From Sphingomonas sp. UBA978 (GTDB lineage: Bacteria > Pseudomonadota > Alphaproteobacteria > Sphingomonadales > Sphingomonadaceae): a DNA stretch of 64,000 nt. The notes beneath the pieces are model-generated. The model made no database searches and was not told the DNA's origin. It saw nothing but the letters and a program-made list of their open reading frames with translations. Location of the stretch: assembly GCF_002292295.1 (NCBI RefSeq), contig NZ_DBBS01000011.1, forward strand, positions 111,162-175,161, given 5' to 3'. The position numbers and the translations under genes were made by a program. Shown in pieces: positions 35,795 to 44,286 of this stretch (within the stretch, counting starts at the first letter, position 1; the number at the start of each line of letters is the position of its first letter).

Positions 35795-36333
35795 GCCGCG
35801 CACCACAAAGCGGTGCCGAGCAGCGCGGCGGCGGCGGGTGGGGCTACCATGCGGGCCGGGCCGGCGCGGGTCATCTGCCAGGCCATCAGCACCGCCCACA
35901 GGATCGGTTGCAGCAACAGCGTCATCACCATCGTGTCGGCATCCCCGGCACCGGCCCGCCGCGCCACCGCCTGCACGGCGAAGGCGAGCCATTGCGCCGC
36001 GCAGAAGGCGATCGGCACGACGAGCACGAACACCAGCACGCGCCGGCCGAGATCGTGCCAACGCCGCGGCAGCAGGATCGCCGGCGCCTCGCGCGGCGCG
36101 CGGCGCGTCTTCGCGGGCGAGGTCCAGCCGGCATGGAGGACGAAAGCGAGCGCGGCGGCGATGCCGGTGACGGTGCCGATCGCCAGTCCCCAGGCGCCAT
36201 CGCGCGCCGCCAGCATGAGCAGCGCGGCGATGCCGAGCGCCCAGCCGGCGCCGGCGACGCCGCGTCGTCCGCCCCAGCCGAGCCGGACCAGCGCGACCGC
36301 AACGAGGATGAGGAGCAGCGCGGCGGCAATCAC
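35791..36333 (-). CDS. Unknown membrane protein between siderophore receptor and PepSY protein
   Basis: The product (about 180 residues from GTG 36333) has five or six helices, for example GVAGAGWALGIAALLMLAAR, LVFVLVVPIAFCAAQWLAFA and TLLLQPILWAVLMAWQMTRA. The position between a TonB-dependent receptor and a PepSY protein matches small DUF3649/DUF3325-like proteins of iron-uptake operons, but I cannot prove the family. Starts are uncertain because the frame stays open into the receptor gene; GTG 36333 clears the receptor stop. It is coupled to the PepSY gene by ATGA. Confidence 0.65.
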   Translation of the reverse strand: MIAAALLLILVAVALVRLGWGGRRGVAGAGWALGIAALLMLAARDGAWGLAIGTVTGIAAALAFVLHAGWTSPAKTRRAPREAPAILLPRRWHDLGRRVLVFVLVVPIAFCAAQWLAFAVQAVARRAGAGDADTMVMTLLLQPILWAVLMAWQMTRAGPARMVAPPAAAALLGTALWCAA

Positions 36334-36346
36334 GACCGGTCGCCGA

Positions 36347-38500
36347 TCAATAGCGCAGGCTGATCGTGCCGAGCACCGTCCGCGGCGCGCCATAGCGGCT
36401 CTGGTCGAAGGTCAGCGCGGTCAGATATTTGGCGTTGGTGACGTTGCGCACATTGGCGCTCACGGCGATGCGCGGCGTGAGGTCGTAGCGGGCGAGCAGG
36501 TCGAGCAGCGCGTAATTGCCCTGCGTCAGCCGGATCGGCTGGCCGGTGGTGACCGAATTGGTGCCGGGCTCGAAATAGAAGCGGCTCTGATATTGCATCG
36601 ACGCGCCGAGCTTCAGCGCCGGCAGCGGCGCCGGCGTATAGGTCAGGTTGAGGCGTGCGGTGTTGCGCGGCACGAAGGTGCGCACCGCCTGGTCGTCGTC
36701 GCCGCGGACGCGCATCGTCGTGAAGCCACCGGTGACCTGCAGCCCCTGCACGGGATTGCCGCCGACCTCCAGCTCGATCCCCTGCGAGGTGGCGTCGACC
36801 CCGCGATAGATGGTGCGGCCGAGCACCGTGTCGAAGCCGGCCGCCTCGGCGGTGTTGCGCTGGCGCGCCTGGAACACCGCCGCGCTGGCGTTGAAGCGCC
36901 CGCCGAACCACGCGCCCTTCAGCCCCGCCTCGATATTGTCGCCCTTGATCGGATCGAGCAGGCGGTTGTTGGTGTCGAATTCGGTCTGGGGATTGAAGAT
37001 GGTTGCATAGCTGGCATAGGCGCTGACCGCCCCGGTCAGGTCGAAGGTGGCGCCGACGAAGGGCAGGAAGCGCTTGTGGTCATAGGCGGTCGGCGCGCCA
37101 TAGGAGGCGCCCTCGCTGCGCGCGTGCGTGTAATTGCCGCCGACCATCACCTTGAACGGATCGGCAAGGTTGAGGCGGACGAGGCCGTAGACCGTTTCGC
37201 GCCGGGTATTGGTGTCGAGGCTGAGCGTATAGGGCGTCGGGAAGTTCGGCCGGGCGAAGGTGCCGTTCAGGAAGGTGTCGAGCGGCAGCGACACGCCGAT
37301 CGTGGCATTGTCGTAGCTGGAATATTGCCGGTAGCGCTCCGCGCCGCGCATCACGCCGAACATCACGTCGTGGCGGCGGCCCGCGATGTCGACCGGCCCG
37401 CCGGCATAGGCGTCGATCGTCAGGTTGCGCGTGTCGCCCAGGAATGCGCCCGGATAGCTGGCGATGCCGAGGCCGGTGGCGCGATCGGGATTGCCGTAGA
37501 CGTAGAACAGGGTGTTGTCCTCGTCGGTCGCCTTGCGCAGCACCGAGAGCTTGGCGGTCCAGCCGTTGCCCATGTCATGGGTGAGGTCGCCGAAGATCTG
37601 GCGGTCAACGACGTTCCAGCTCGACCAGTCGGGCGCGTAATTGGCGGACCGCTTGTAGTCGATGCGGCTGCCGTCGGTGTAATAGAGCGGCAGCGCGCCC
37701 CACATCGCGCCGCGGCTGGTGTGGTCCTGATGGCCATAGCCGGCGCTGATGACGGTATTGGGGCCGAGGTCCGCCTCGACGATGCCATAGCCGGTCCAGC
37801 GCTTCAGCCTGTAGCGGTCGATATAGCTGTCGCTGTTCGCATAGGCGCCGACCGCCCGCGCGCGGACGCTGCCGTCGGCGGTCAGCGGCACGCTGACGTC
37901 GCCGTCCAGCCGCAGCGCGTCGAACGAGCCATATTGCGCGCTCGCCGTCGCCTTGAGCTCGCGATAGGGGCGCTTGCGGACGAAGTTGATGACCGCGGAG
38001 GGATTGCCGGTCGGCGAGAGCAGGCCCGGTGCGCCGCGCACCACCTCGATCCGGTCGTAGATCGCGGTGTCGAGCGACCCGGTCTGGATGCCGAACGAAA
38101 AGGGCAGGCCGATGCCGTCGATCTGGAAAGTCTGGATGTCGAAGCCGCGCGCCGAATAATAGACGCGATCGGTCTCGCCGGCGAAGACGCTGATGCCCGG
38201 CACCGTGGTCAGCAGCGCGTTGACGTCGTTGAGCTGGAAATCGGTGATCTGCGCGCGGGTGACGACGCTGATCGACTGCGGCGTCTCGCGCTGGCTGAGC
38301 GGCAGGCGCGTCGCCGTCCGCTGGTTCTTGACGCCGTAATCGTCGCTGCCCTCGCTGCGCTGGCCGGTGACGATGATGTCGTCGGTGCGCTGCGGGTCCT
38401 CCGCGCCGGTGGTCGAATCCCTCGCCGAATCGGCGGCCGGGGCGGACGCCGTCGGCGAGACTGCGGCGGTAGCGGCCAGCAGGGCGATCAGGGCGGTCAT
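36347..38500 (-). CDS. TonB-dependent siderophore receptor
   Basis: This outer-membrane receptor of 717 residues has a signal peptide, a TonB-box-like start (DDIIVTGQR), a plug domain (RETPQSISVVTRAQITDFQL, GFDIQTFQIDGIGLPF, DRIEVVRGAPGLL) and a 22-strand barrel ending in an aromatic residue (TISLRY). The SVVT and RGAPGLLSPTGNPSAVINFV segments are typical of the FhuE/FpvA siderophore class. It leads the three-gene unit with the unknown membrane protein and the PepSY protein. A Fur-like box lies about 50 bases upstream. Confidence 0.93.
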   Translation of the reverse strand: MTALIALLAATAAVSPTASAPAADSARDSTTGAEDPQRTDDIIVTGQRSEGSDDYGVKNQRTATRLPLSQRETPQSISVVTRAQITDFQLNDVNALLTTVPGISVFAGETDRVYYSARGFDIQTFQIDGIGLPFSFGIQTGSLDTAIYDRIEVVRGAPGLLSPTGNPSAVINFVRKRPYRELKATASAQYGSFDALRLDGDVSVPLTADGSVRARAVGAYANSDSYIDRYRLKRWTGYGIVEADLGPNTVISAGYGHQDHTSRGAMWGALPLYYTDGSRIDYKRSANYAPDWSSWNVVDRQIFGDLTHDMGNGWTAKLSVLRKATDEDNTLFYVYGNPDRATGLGIASYPGAFLGDTRNLTIDAYAGGPVDIAGRRHDVMFGVMRGAERYRQYSSYDNATIGVSLPLDTFLNGTFARPNFPTPYTLSLDTNTRRETVYGLVRLNLADPFKVMVGGNYTHARSEGASYGAPTAYDHKRFLPFVGATFDLTGAVSAYASYATIFNPQTEFDTNNRLLDPIKGDNIEAGLKGAWFGGRFNASAAVFQARQRNTAEAAGFDTVLGRTIYRGVDATSQGIELEVGGNPVQGLQVTGGFTTMRVRGDDDQAVRTFVPRNTARLNLTYTPAPLPALKLGASMQYQSRFYFEPGTNSVTTGQPIRLTQGNYALLDLLARYDLTPRIAVSANVRNVTNAKYLTALTFDQSRYGAPRTVLGTISLRY

Positions 38501-38551
38501 GTCGTCTTACTCCGTGAACTGCCCGAGCGCATAGCGCGTAAGCCGGCTATT

Positions 38552-38570
38552 GCAAGTCGTTATCATTATC
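38552..38570 (-). promoter_or_regulatory. Fur-like box upstream of the siderophore receptor
   Basis: On the minus strand the 19-mer begins GATAATGATAA and matches the classical Fur consensus at 14 of 19 positions, the left half perfectly. It lies 52-70 bases before the receptor start, the expected place for iron-dependent repression. Some alphaproteobacteria use RirA or a Mur-like Fur instead, so the regulator is inferred. Confidence 0.5.
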
Positions 38571-38874
38571 TTGCGGAGGAAATGTGGCGATGGACTGGTA
38601 GGTTAGGCGCCGGCGCGAGGTGGGGAAGGGGTAACGGCCGACGATCCGGCACCTCGCCGGTCCGGACGGGTGCCGGCGTCCACCGTGTCGCGCAGTCGAC
38701 GGCGGGGGGCGAGCAGCACGGCGGACCCCGGACCGAGTCCGGGGTGACGGGGCGAGCGTGTCGGGCCGGCCGCGATCGCGAAAGGGTCGTGCCGATCCGG
38801 CTCGCCCCACGCAGACTCGACTTCGTCGGTCGCGTCCGGCACCGTCGGGGCGTTCGCACGTGGACCCCGGACCC
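38571..38874. other. Non-coding stretch between receptor and PAP2 genes
   Basis: No convincing gene lies here. It contains a perfect 8-base-stem hairpin (CCCCGGAC at 38726-38733, GTCCGGGG at 38737-38744) of the common GGACCCCGG..GTGAC palindrome type. A related half copy (GGACCCCGGACCCATGAC) runs right up to the PAP2 start. It presumably also holds the promoter of the PAP2 gene, which I could not pick out. Confidence 0.4.
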
Positions 38875-39555
38875 ATGACCCAGCCAGCCCTGCCCTCCCA
38901 TCGCGGCGCGCGGCGCCTTCCGCCGCTGCTTGCCGGGTTCGCGATCATCGCGGCGGGGCTGGCGGTGCTGCTGGCCGGCGCGTTCGCGACCAGCCGCTAT
39001 CCCTTCGCCTTCGATCGCAGCATCATCCTCGGCCTGCGGCAATGGCACGGGCCGGTCTGGCTGCCCAAGGTCGCCGCCGATATCACCGCGCTCGGCGGCG
39101 GCGTCGTGCTGACGCTGGTGGTGCTGCTCGTCGTCGGCTTCCTACTGGCGCAGCGGCTGTGGCTGACCGCGCTGGCCATCGCATTCGCCAGCCTGACCGG
39201 CGGCTGGGCGGTCGACCTCATCAAGGGGCAGGTGCTGCGCGCGCGCCCCGATCTGGTCCCGCATCTGGTCGACGTCAGCGGCTACAGCTTTCCGAGCGGC
39301 CATGCGACGTCGAGCGCGATCGTCTATCTGACGCTCGCCGCGCTGGCCGGGCAGGTGACGCCCGAGCGGACCGCGCGCCGCTATCTGCTGGTCGCGGCGG
39401 TCCTGCTGGTCGGGGCGATCGGGTGCAGCCGCGTCTACCTCGGCGTCCACTGGCCGAGCGACGTGCTCGCCGGGTGGAGCTTCGGCACGCTGTGGGCGCT
39501 CGGCTGGTGGACCGCCACCGCACAGGCGCGAATGGCGATCGGCGGCGAGCGCTAG
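38875..39555 (+). CDS. PAP2-family membrane phosphatase
   Basis: The 226-residue protein has about six helices and the three-part phosphatase signature: KGQVLRARP (KX6RP), PSGHAT and SRVYLGVHWPSDV (SRX5HX3D). Such enzymes dephosphorylate undecaprenyl pyrophosphate or phosphatidate at the outer face of the inner membrane. An UppP/PgpB-like role is plausible but not decided by sequence. It is convergent with galE. Confidence 0.92.
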   Translation: MTQPALPSHRGARRLPPLLAGFAIIAAGLAVLLAGAFATSRYPFAFDRSIILGLRQWHGPVWLPKVAADITALGGGVVLTLVVLLVVGFLLAQRLWLTALAIAFASLTGGWAVDLIKGQVLRARPDLVPHLVDVSGYSFPSGHATSSAIVYLTLAALAGQVTPERTARRYLLVAAVLLVGAIGCSRVYLGVHWPSDVLAGWSFGTLWALGWWTATAQARMAIGGER

Positions 39556-39568
39556 CCCCCCGCGCCAT

Positions 39569-39601
39569 CCTCCCGTTCGGGTCCGGCGCGAACGGGGGAG
39601 G
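39569..39601. terminator. Hairpin between PAP2 gene and galE
   Basis: CCTCCCGTTCG (39569-39579) and CGAACGGGGGAGG (39589-39601) form an 11-base stem with one bulge between two convergent stop codons. There is no T-run. It may stop transcription in both directions and also looks like a dispersed palindrome. Confidence 0.45.
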
Positions 39602-39615
39602 CGGCGCTTCGGCGG

Positions 39616-40626
39616 TTACGCCCGCTCGGCGAGCTTGCGTTCCCAGGCGAGCGCGTCCTTGACGATCGTGTCGAGGTCGTCGCGCTGCGGGCGCCACGGC
39701 AGGGTGGCGAGGATCGCGCTGTTGTCGGCGACCAGCGCGGCGGGGTCGCCGGCGCGGCGGCCCTCGTAGCGGCGCTGGATCGTCAGGTTGGTGACGCGAT
39801 CGACCGCATCGAGCACCTCGTTGACCGAGAAACCACGGTTGTAGCCCGCGTTGAGGATGTGGCTTTGCGCCGGTTCGGCGACGAGCAGTTCGAGCGCGGC
39901 GACATGCGCGGCGGCAAGGTCGCTGACGTGGATATAGTCGCGCACGCCGGTGCCATCGGGCGTGTCGAAATCGGTGCCGAACACGGAGACGGCGTCACGC
40001 TTGCCGGTCGCCGCCTCGACCGCGATCTTGATGAGGTGGGTGGCGCCGACCGTCGACTGGCCCGAGCGGCCCTCCGGGTCCGCGCCGGCAACGTTGAAAT
40101 AGCGGAGCGCGCAATAGTTGATCGGATGCGCCGCGGCGACGTCGCGCAGCATCGCCTCGGTCATCAGCTTCGACATGCCATAGGGATTGATCGGCACCTG
40201 CGGATCGTTTTCCTGCACCGGCACCTTCACCGGCGTGCCATAGGTCGCGGCGGTGGACGAGAAGATGAAATGCGGCACGCCCTCGCCGACTGCGCTCTCG
40301 ATCAGCGCGCGCGTCGCGGCGGTGTTGTTGCGGTAATATTTGAGCGGGTCGCTGACCGATTCGGGCACCACCACCGATCCGGCGAAATGCATGATCGCGG
40401 CGACCTTGTGGTCGCGGATCGTGGCGCGGACCGCCGCATCGTCCTCGATATTCGCCTGCACCAGCGTCGCGCGCGGATCGACCGCCCAGTCGAAACCCGT
40501 GACGAGATTGTCGATCACGACGACCTCATAACCGGCGTCGAGCAGCGCGAGCACCGCATGACTGCCGATATAGCCGGCCCCGCCGGTCACCATTACCTTG
40601 CCGTTTAACGTGCTATTTGAAGTCAC
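39616..40626 (-). CDS. galE: UDP-glucose 4-epimerase
   Basis: The 336-residue SDR enzyme interconverts UDP-glucose and UDP-galactose for surface polysaccharides. The NAD-binding motif VTGGAGYIGSHAV lies near the N-terminus, the catalytic Ser in FIFSSTAATYGTP and the Tyr-Lys pair in YGMSK. NYCALRYFNVAGADP and VRDYIHVSDLA are further signatures. GTG 40626 is chosen because GGGAG lies eight bases upstream; the frame continues upstream only with unconserved sequence. It is divergent from msrA. Confidence 0.95.
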   Translation of the reverse strand: MTSNSTLNGKVMVTGGAGYIGSHAVLALLDAGYEVVVIDNLVTGFDWAVDPRATLVQANIEDDAAVRATIRDHKVAAIMHFAGSVVVPESVSDPLKYYRNNTAATRALIESAVGEGVPHFIFSSTAATYGTPVKVPVQENDPQVPINPYGMSKLMTEAMLRDVAAAHPINYCALRYFNVAGADPEGRSGQSTVGATHLIKIAVEAATGKRDAVSVFGTDFDTPDGTGVRDYIHVSDLAAAHVAALELLVAEPAQSHILNAGYNRGFSVNEVLDAVDRVTNLTIQRRYEGRRAGDPAALVADNSAILATLPWRPQRDDLDTIVKDALAWERKLAERA

Positions 40627-40688
40627 CGATCTGCTCCCGCCTTTTGCGCACTCTAACCTGTTCCTACATTGGGGCAAAGGAGATCGTG

Positions 40689-41228
40689 ATGACGGAATAC
40701 GCAACATTGGCCGGCGGCTGCTTCTGGTGCACCGAAGCGGTGTTCAAGGACGTGATCGGTGTGGAGAGCGTCGAAAGCGGCTATATCGGCGGATCGGTGC
40801 CCAACCCGACCTACAAGCAGGTGTGCGGCGGCGACACCGGCCATGCCGAGGCGATCCGCATCGGCTTCGATCCCGAGCAGTTGCAGCTGGGCGACCTGCT
40901 CGACATCTTCTTCGCGACGCACGACCCGACGCAGCTCAACCGGCAGGGCAATGACGTCGGCACGCAATATCGCTCGGCGGTGTTCCCGGCCGACGAACGG
41001 CAGGAGGCGGAGATGCGCGCCGCGATCGAGCGGGCGCAGGCGGATGCGGCGAAGCCGATCGTGACGACGGTCGAACCGATGGCGCAATGGTATCCGGCGG
41101 AGGATTACCATCAGGATTATTGGGAAACGTCGGGGCGTTCCAACCCCTATTGCATGGCGGTGATCCCGCCCAAGCTGCAGAAGCTGCGCAAGAGCTTCGC
41201 CGCACGGTCGAAGGCGGTGACGGCCTGA
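40689..41228 (+). CDS. msrA: Peptide methionine sulfoxide reductase MsrA
   Basis: The 179-residue repair enzyme reduces the S form of methionine sulfoxide. The catalytic motif GCFWC contains Cys11 (catalytic) and Cys14. GYIGGSVPNPTYKQVCGGDTGH, DPTQLNRQGNDVGTQYRS and EDYHQDYW are further signatures. The C-terminal recycling cysteine is probably Cys in NPYCMAV. An AAAGGAG precedes the ATG at nine bases. Confidence 0.96.
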   Translation: MTEYATLAGGCFWCTEAVFKDVIGVESVESGYIGGSVPNPTYKQVCGGDTGHAEAIRIGFDPEQLQLGDLLDIFFATHDPTQLNRQGNDVGTQYRSAVFPADERQEAEMRAAIERAQADAAKPIVTTVEPMAQWYPAEDYHQDYWETSGRSNPYCMAVIPPKLQKLRKSFAARSKAVTA

Positions 41229-41304
41229 TTTCGGGCTGCACGGTCATGGGGAGGGCGCCTTTCGTCGGATGGCGAACCGGCGCCCCAAGCCCTCCGTCAC
41301 CCCG

Positions 41305-41380
41305 GTCATTGCGAGCGTAGCGAAGCAATCCAGAGCCGTACCAGGACGCCCTGGATTGCTTCGCTGCGCTCGCAATGACG
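41305..41380. repeat. Dispersed palindromic repeat (CATTGCGAGCG family)
   Basis: The left arm (41305-41333, containing CATTGCGAGCGTAGCGAAGC) and right arm (41351-41379, CTGGATTGCTTCGCTGCGCT onward) are nearly perfect complements around a 17-base loop. This palindrome type is widespread in alpha- and other proteobacteria. It lies between the convergent msrA and fliA genes and could end both transcripts. Confidence 0.75.
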
Positions 41381-41403
41381 GATCAGTTTGATGTCATCCC
41401 GCT

Positions 41404-42210
41404 CTAAACCTTGCGGGTCAGCGCCTTCTTCAGTCTTGCATGGGCGGCGGCCTTGATCTGGCAGATGCGCGCCGATCCCACGCCGAGCACCTGGCCGATC
41501 TCCTCGAGGTTCAGCTCCTCGACGTAATAGAGCTGGATGACCTGCGCCTCGCGTTCCGGCAGCGCGCCGATCGCGGCGATCAGCGTGTCGCGCAGGTCGC
41601 TTTCGGCGAGCTGTTCGAACGCGTCGGGCGTGTCGTCGGCGAACCAGGGCAGGTCGTCGGCATAGACCTCATCGATCGATTCGAACCTCACGCCGTCCGC
41701 CGTTTCGTAGTCCGCACGCAGTTTCTCCACCGATACGCCCAGTTCCGTCGCCAGCGCCGCCTCATCGGGGGGGCGGCCGGTTCTTGCCGTCACCGCGGCG
41801 ATGGCGGCCTGATATTGCCGCCGGCGCCGCATCGCGCCGCGCGTCGCGGTCGCCTGCCGGCGCAGTTCGTCGATCATCGCGCCGCGCAGCCGGGTCTGGA
41901 GATAGGCGCGGAACTGCGCGCCCTGCTCCTGCGCCTGCCCGACCGCCTCGACCAGCGCGACGAGGCCGATCTGGACGAGGTCCTCGACGTCGACGATCGT
42001 GCTCATCGATCCATGGACGTGCCAAGCGATGCGGCGGACGAGCGGCAGATACTGCCGGATCATCGTTTCCTGATCGCCGCCCGGCCGCGTCGCGCGCGAA
42101 TAGGTCAGCGGCTGGACCGGGATCATGGCGGCCGGCGCCGGCATGGGGACCATCCCGGCTGGCGCCGGCTGGGCGTCGCCGAACGCCAGTTTCATCGGCT
42201 CGGCGCTCAT
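41404..42210 (-). CDS. fliA: Flagellar sigma factor FliA (sigma-28)
   Basis: The 268-residue sigma-70-family factor directs late flagellar genes. Region 2 is visible (MIRQYLPLVRRIAWHVHG, DVEDLVQIGLVALVEAV, FRAYLQTRLRGAMIDELRR), as are region 3 (GRPPDEAALATELGVSVEKL) and region 4 (ALPEREAQVIQLYYVEELNL, then GQVLGVGSARICQIKAAA). The N-terminal 45 residues are a proline/alanine-rich addition. It overlaps flhA by ATGA, so it is made with the export gate and likely depends on the sigma-54 promoter at 45186-45200. Its anti-sigma factor FlgM is encoded nearby. Confidence 0.93.
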   Translation of the reverse strand: MSAEPMKLAFGDAQPAPAGMVPMPAPAAMIPVQPLTYSRATRPGGDQETMIRQYLPLVRRIAWHVHGSMSTIVDVEDLVQIGLVALVEAVGQAQEQGAQFRAYLQTRLRGAMIDELRRQATATRGAMRRRRQYQAAIAAVTARTGRPPDEAALATELGVSVEKLRADYETADGVRFESIDEVYADDLPWFADDTPDAFEQLAESDLRDTLIAAIGALPEREAQVIQLYYVEELNLEEIGQVLGVGSARICQIKAAAHARLKKALTRKV

Positions 42211-44285
42211 GCCGCCAGCGCCTGATGCTGCTGCGATCCGCCGATCACCGCGACGACCTCGACCGCCTTTTCTTCCGGCACCTCGAAGAAGGAGAGGACC
42301 GGCGTGTCGGGCAGCACGGTCTTGACCAGCTTGCGGATCGCGATGCGGATCGCCGGCTGGACGACGAGCGCGAACGGCTTGGCCTCGGCGATCAGCGGCT
42401 GCGCCGCCTGTTGCAGCGCATCGACGATGCGGCGGCCGAGGTCGGGTTCGATGACGTGGCGGCGCGACTGGTCGGCGCGGGCGGCCTGGCCGAGCAGCCC
42501 TTCCAGCTGCCCCTCCAGCGTCATCACGCGCAGCGGCTCGCGCACGCCGCACAGCTTCTGGATGATGAGCGGGCCGAGCTCGGGGCGGATCAGTTCGATG
42601 ATCTCCTCGGCATCGGCGCTGCGGGTGGCGGCGACCGAGATCGCCTGCGCGATACGACGGAACTCCTTCAAGGGGATGTTCTCCGCGAGCAGGCCCTTGA
42701 GGACCTGGGTGAGGGTGGTGAGCGGCAGCGGGTTGGGGGTCAGCGTCGCGACCAGCTGCGCGGCGCGCTCCTTCAGCCCGTCGAGCAGCGACTGGACCTC
42801 GTCCGGGCCGAGCAGGTCGGTGGCGTTGGCGCCGAGCACGTGGTTGAGGTGCGTCGCCATGACCGTGCCGGCGTCGACGACGAGGAAGCCCGCGCCGGTC
42901 GCCGCATCGGCGTCGCCGGCGGGAATCCAGGTCGCGTCGAGGCCGAAGGTCGGGTCCTTCGCCTTCTTGCCGCTGAGGTCGCCATAGGCCTGACCGGTAT
43001 CGAGCGCGAGCATCTCGTCGGGGGACACCTGATCCTCGCCCAGCACGACGCCGTTGACGAGGATGCGATAGGTGTAGGGCGCGAGGTTGATGTCGTCGCG
43101 CACGCGGCATTGCGGCACGACGAAGCCGAGGTCGCGCGACAGCTGGCGGCGCACGCCGGTGATCCGCCCCATCAACGGCGCGCCGCGCCGCGGGTCGACC
43201 AGCGGGACGAGGCCGTAGCCGATGTCGAAATTGACCTGCATTCCGTCGGTGACCTCGTCCCAGCCGATCGTCGAGGGGTCGACGGGGTCCTCGGCGGCGA
43301 CGGGCAGCGCGGCGGCGACCGGGCGCTTCTCGATCTGGCGCAGCTTCCACGCGGCGAAGCCGGCGAGCCCTGCGGTGGCGAGGATGACGAGGTGCGGCAT
43401 GCCGGGCAGCAGGCCGAGCAGGCCGAGGATGATCGCGACTGGCGTCCAGGTGCGCGGGCTACCGAACTGGCCGCCGATCTGGCCGGCGAGATCCTTGTCC
43501 GACGACACGCGGGTGACGATCGCGGCGGCGGCGATCGACAGCATCAGGCTGGGCAGCTGCGCGACCAGCGCGTCGCCGATCGCGAGCAGGATATAGCTCT
43601 TGGCGGCGGCGGCGATCGTCATGCCGTGGCTGACCGGCCCCAGGATCAGGCCGCCGATGATGTTGGCGGCGAGGATCAGCAGCGCGGCGACCGCGTCGCC
43701 CTTCACGAACTTGGACGAACCGTCCATCGAGCCGTAGAAATCGGCTTCGGTCGATACCTCGACGCGGCGCTTCTTGGCGTCTTCCGGGGTGATGAGACCG
43801 GCGTTGAGATCGGCGTCGATCGCCATCTGCTTGCCGGGCAGGGCGTCGAGCGTGAAGCGCGCGGACACTTCGGACACGCGGCCGGCGCCCTTGGTCACGA
43901 CGATCAGGTTGATAATCATCAGGATCGCGAAGACGAAGATGCCGACGACGTAGTCGCCGCCGATCAGGAAGGTGCCGAACGCCTCGATGACATGGCCCGC
44001 GGCGCTCTCGCCCTCGTGACCGTGGACCAGCACGATGCGGGTCGAGGCGACGTTGAGGCCGAGGCGGAACAGCGTGGCGAACAGCAGCACGGTCGGGAAG
44101 GACGAGAAGTCCAAGGGCTTCTGCGCGTTGAGCGACACCATCAGCACCGCGAGGCTGATCGCGATGTTGGCGACGAAGAAGATGTCGAGCAGGAACGCCG
44201 GGATCGGCACGACCATGACGACGACGAGCAGCAGGATGGCGAGCGGCAGCGCGGCGCCGCGGCCGGTGGCGAGCAGCTTGTTCAC
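42207..44285 (-). CDS. flhA: Flagellar export gate protein FlhA
   Basis: The 692-residue membrane protein is the proton-using core of the flagellar type III export gate. Eight N-terminal helices (LPLAILLLVVVMVVPIPAFL onward) enclose the FHIPEP-like loop (GKQMAIDADLNAGLI). The C-terminal cytoplasmic domain runs from about residue 350 (GYGLVPLVDP, HLNHVLGANATDLLG). It starts at GTG 44285, one base after the transglycosylase stop, and is coupled to fliA downstream. flhB and flhF are not in the window. Confidence 0.96.
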   Translation of the reverse strand: MNKLLATGRGAALPLAILLLVVVMVVPIPAFLLDIFFVANIAISLAVLMVSLNAQKPLDFSSFPTVLLFATLFRLGLNVASTRIVLVHGHEGESAAGHVIEAFGTFLIGGDYVVGIFVFAILMIINLIVVTKGAGRVSEVSARFTLDALPGKQMAIDADLNAGLITPEDAKKRRVEVSTEADFYGSMDGSSKFVKGDAVAALLILAANIIGGLILGPVSHGMTIAAAAKSYILLAIGDALVAQLPSLMLSIAAAAIVTRVSSDKDLAGQIGGQFGSPRTWTPVAIILGLLGLLPGMPHLVILATAGLAGFAAWKLRQIEKRPVAAALPVAAEDPVDPSTIGWDEVTDGMQVNFDIGYGLVPLVDPRRGAPLMGRITGVRRQLSRDLGFVVPQCRVRDDINLAPYTYRILVNGVVLGEDQVSPDEMLALDTGQAYGDLSGKKAKDPTFGLDATWIPAGDADAATGAGFLVVDAGTVMATHLNHVLGANATDLLGPDEVQSLLDGLKERAAQLVATLTPNPLPLTTLTQVLKGLLAENIPLKEFRRIAQAISVAATRSADAEEIIELIRPELGPLIIQKLCGVREPLRVMTLEGQLEGLLGQAARADQSRRHVIEPDLGRRIVDALQQAAQPLIAEAKPFALVVQPAIRIAIRKLVKTVLPDTPVLSFFEVPEEKAVEVVAVIGGSQQHQALAA

Positions 44286-44286
44286 G

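Noticed and set aside
35794..36061. N-terminal extension of the PepSY protein
   Set aside because: The extension is arginine-rich frame shadow inside the upstream membrane protein gene; the ATGA overlap at 35791-35794 marks the real start.
34829..38878. Very long open frame (over 1,300 codons) on the plus strand
   Set aside because: It lies antisense to the PepSY protein, the unknown membrane protein and the siderophore receptor, and its translation is low-complexity Arg/Ala/Asp-rich. High GC removes stop codons in this frame.
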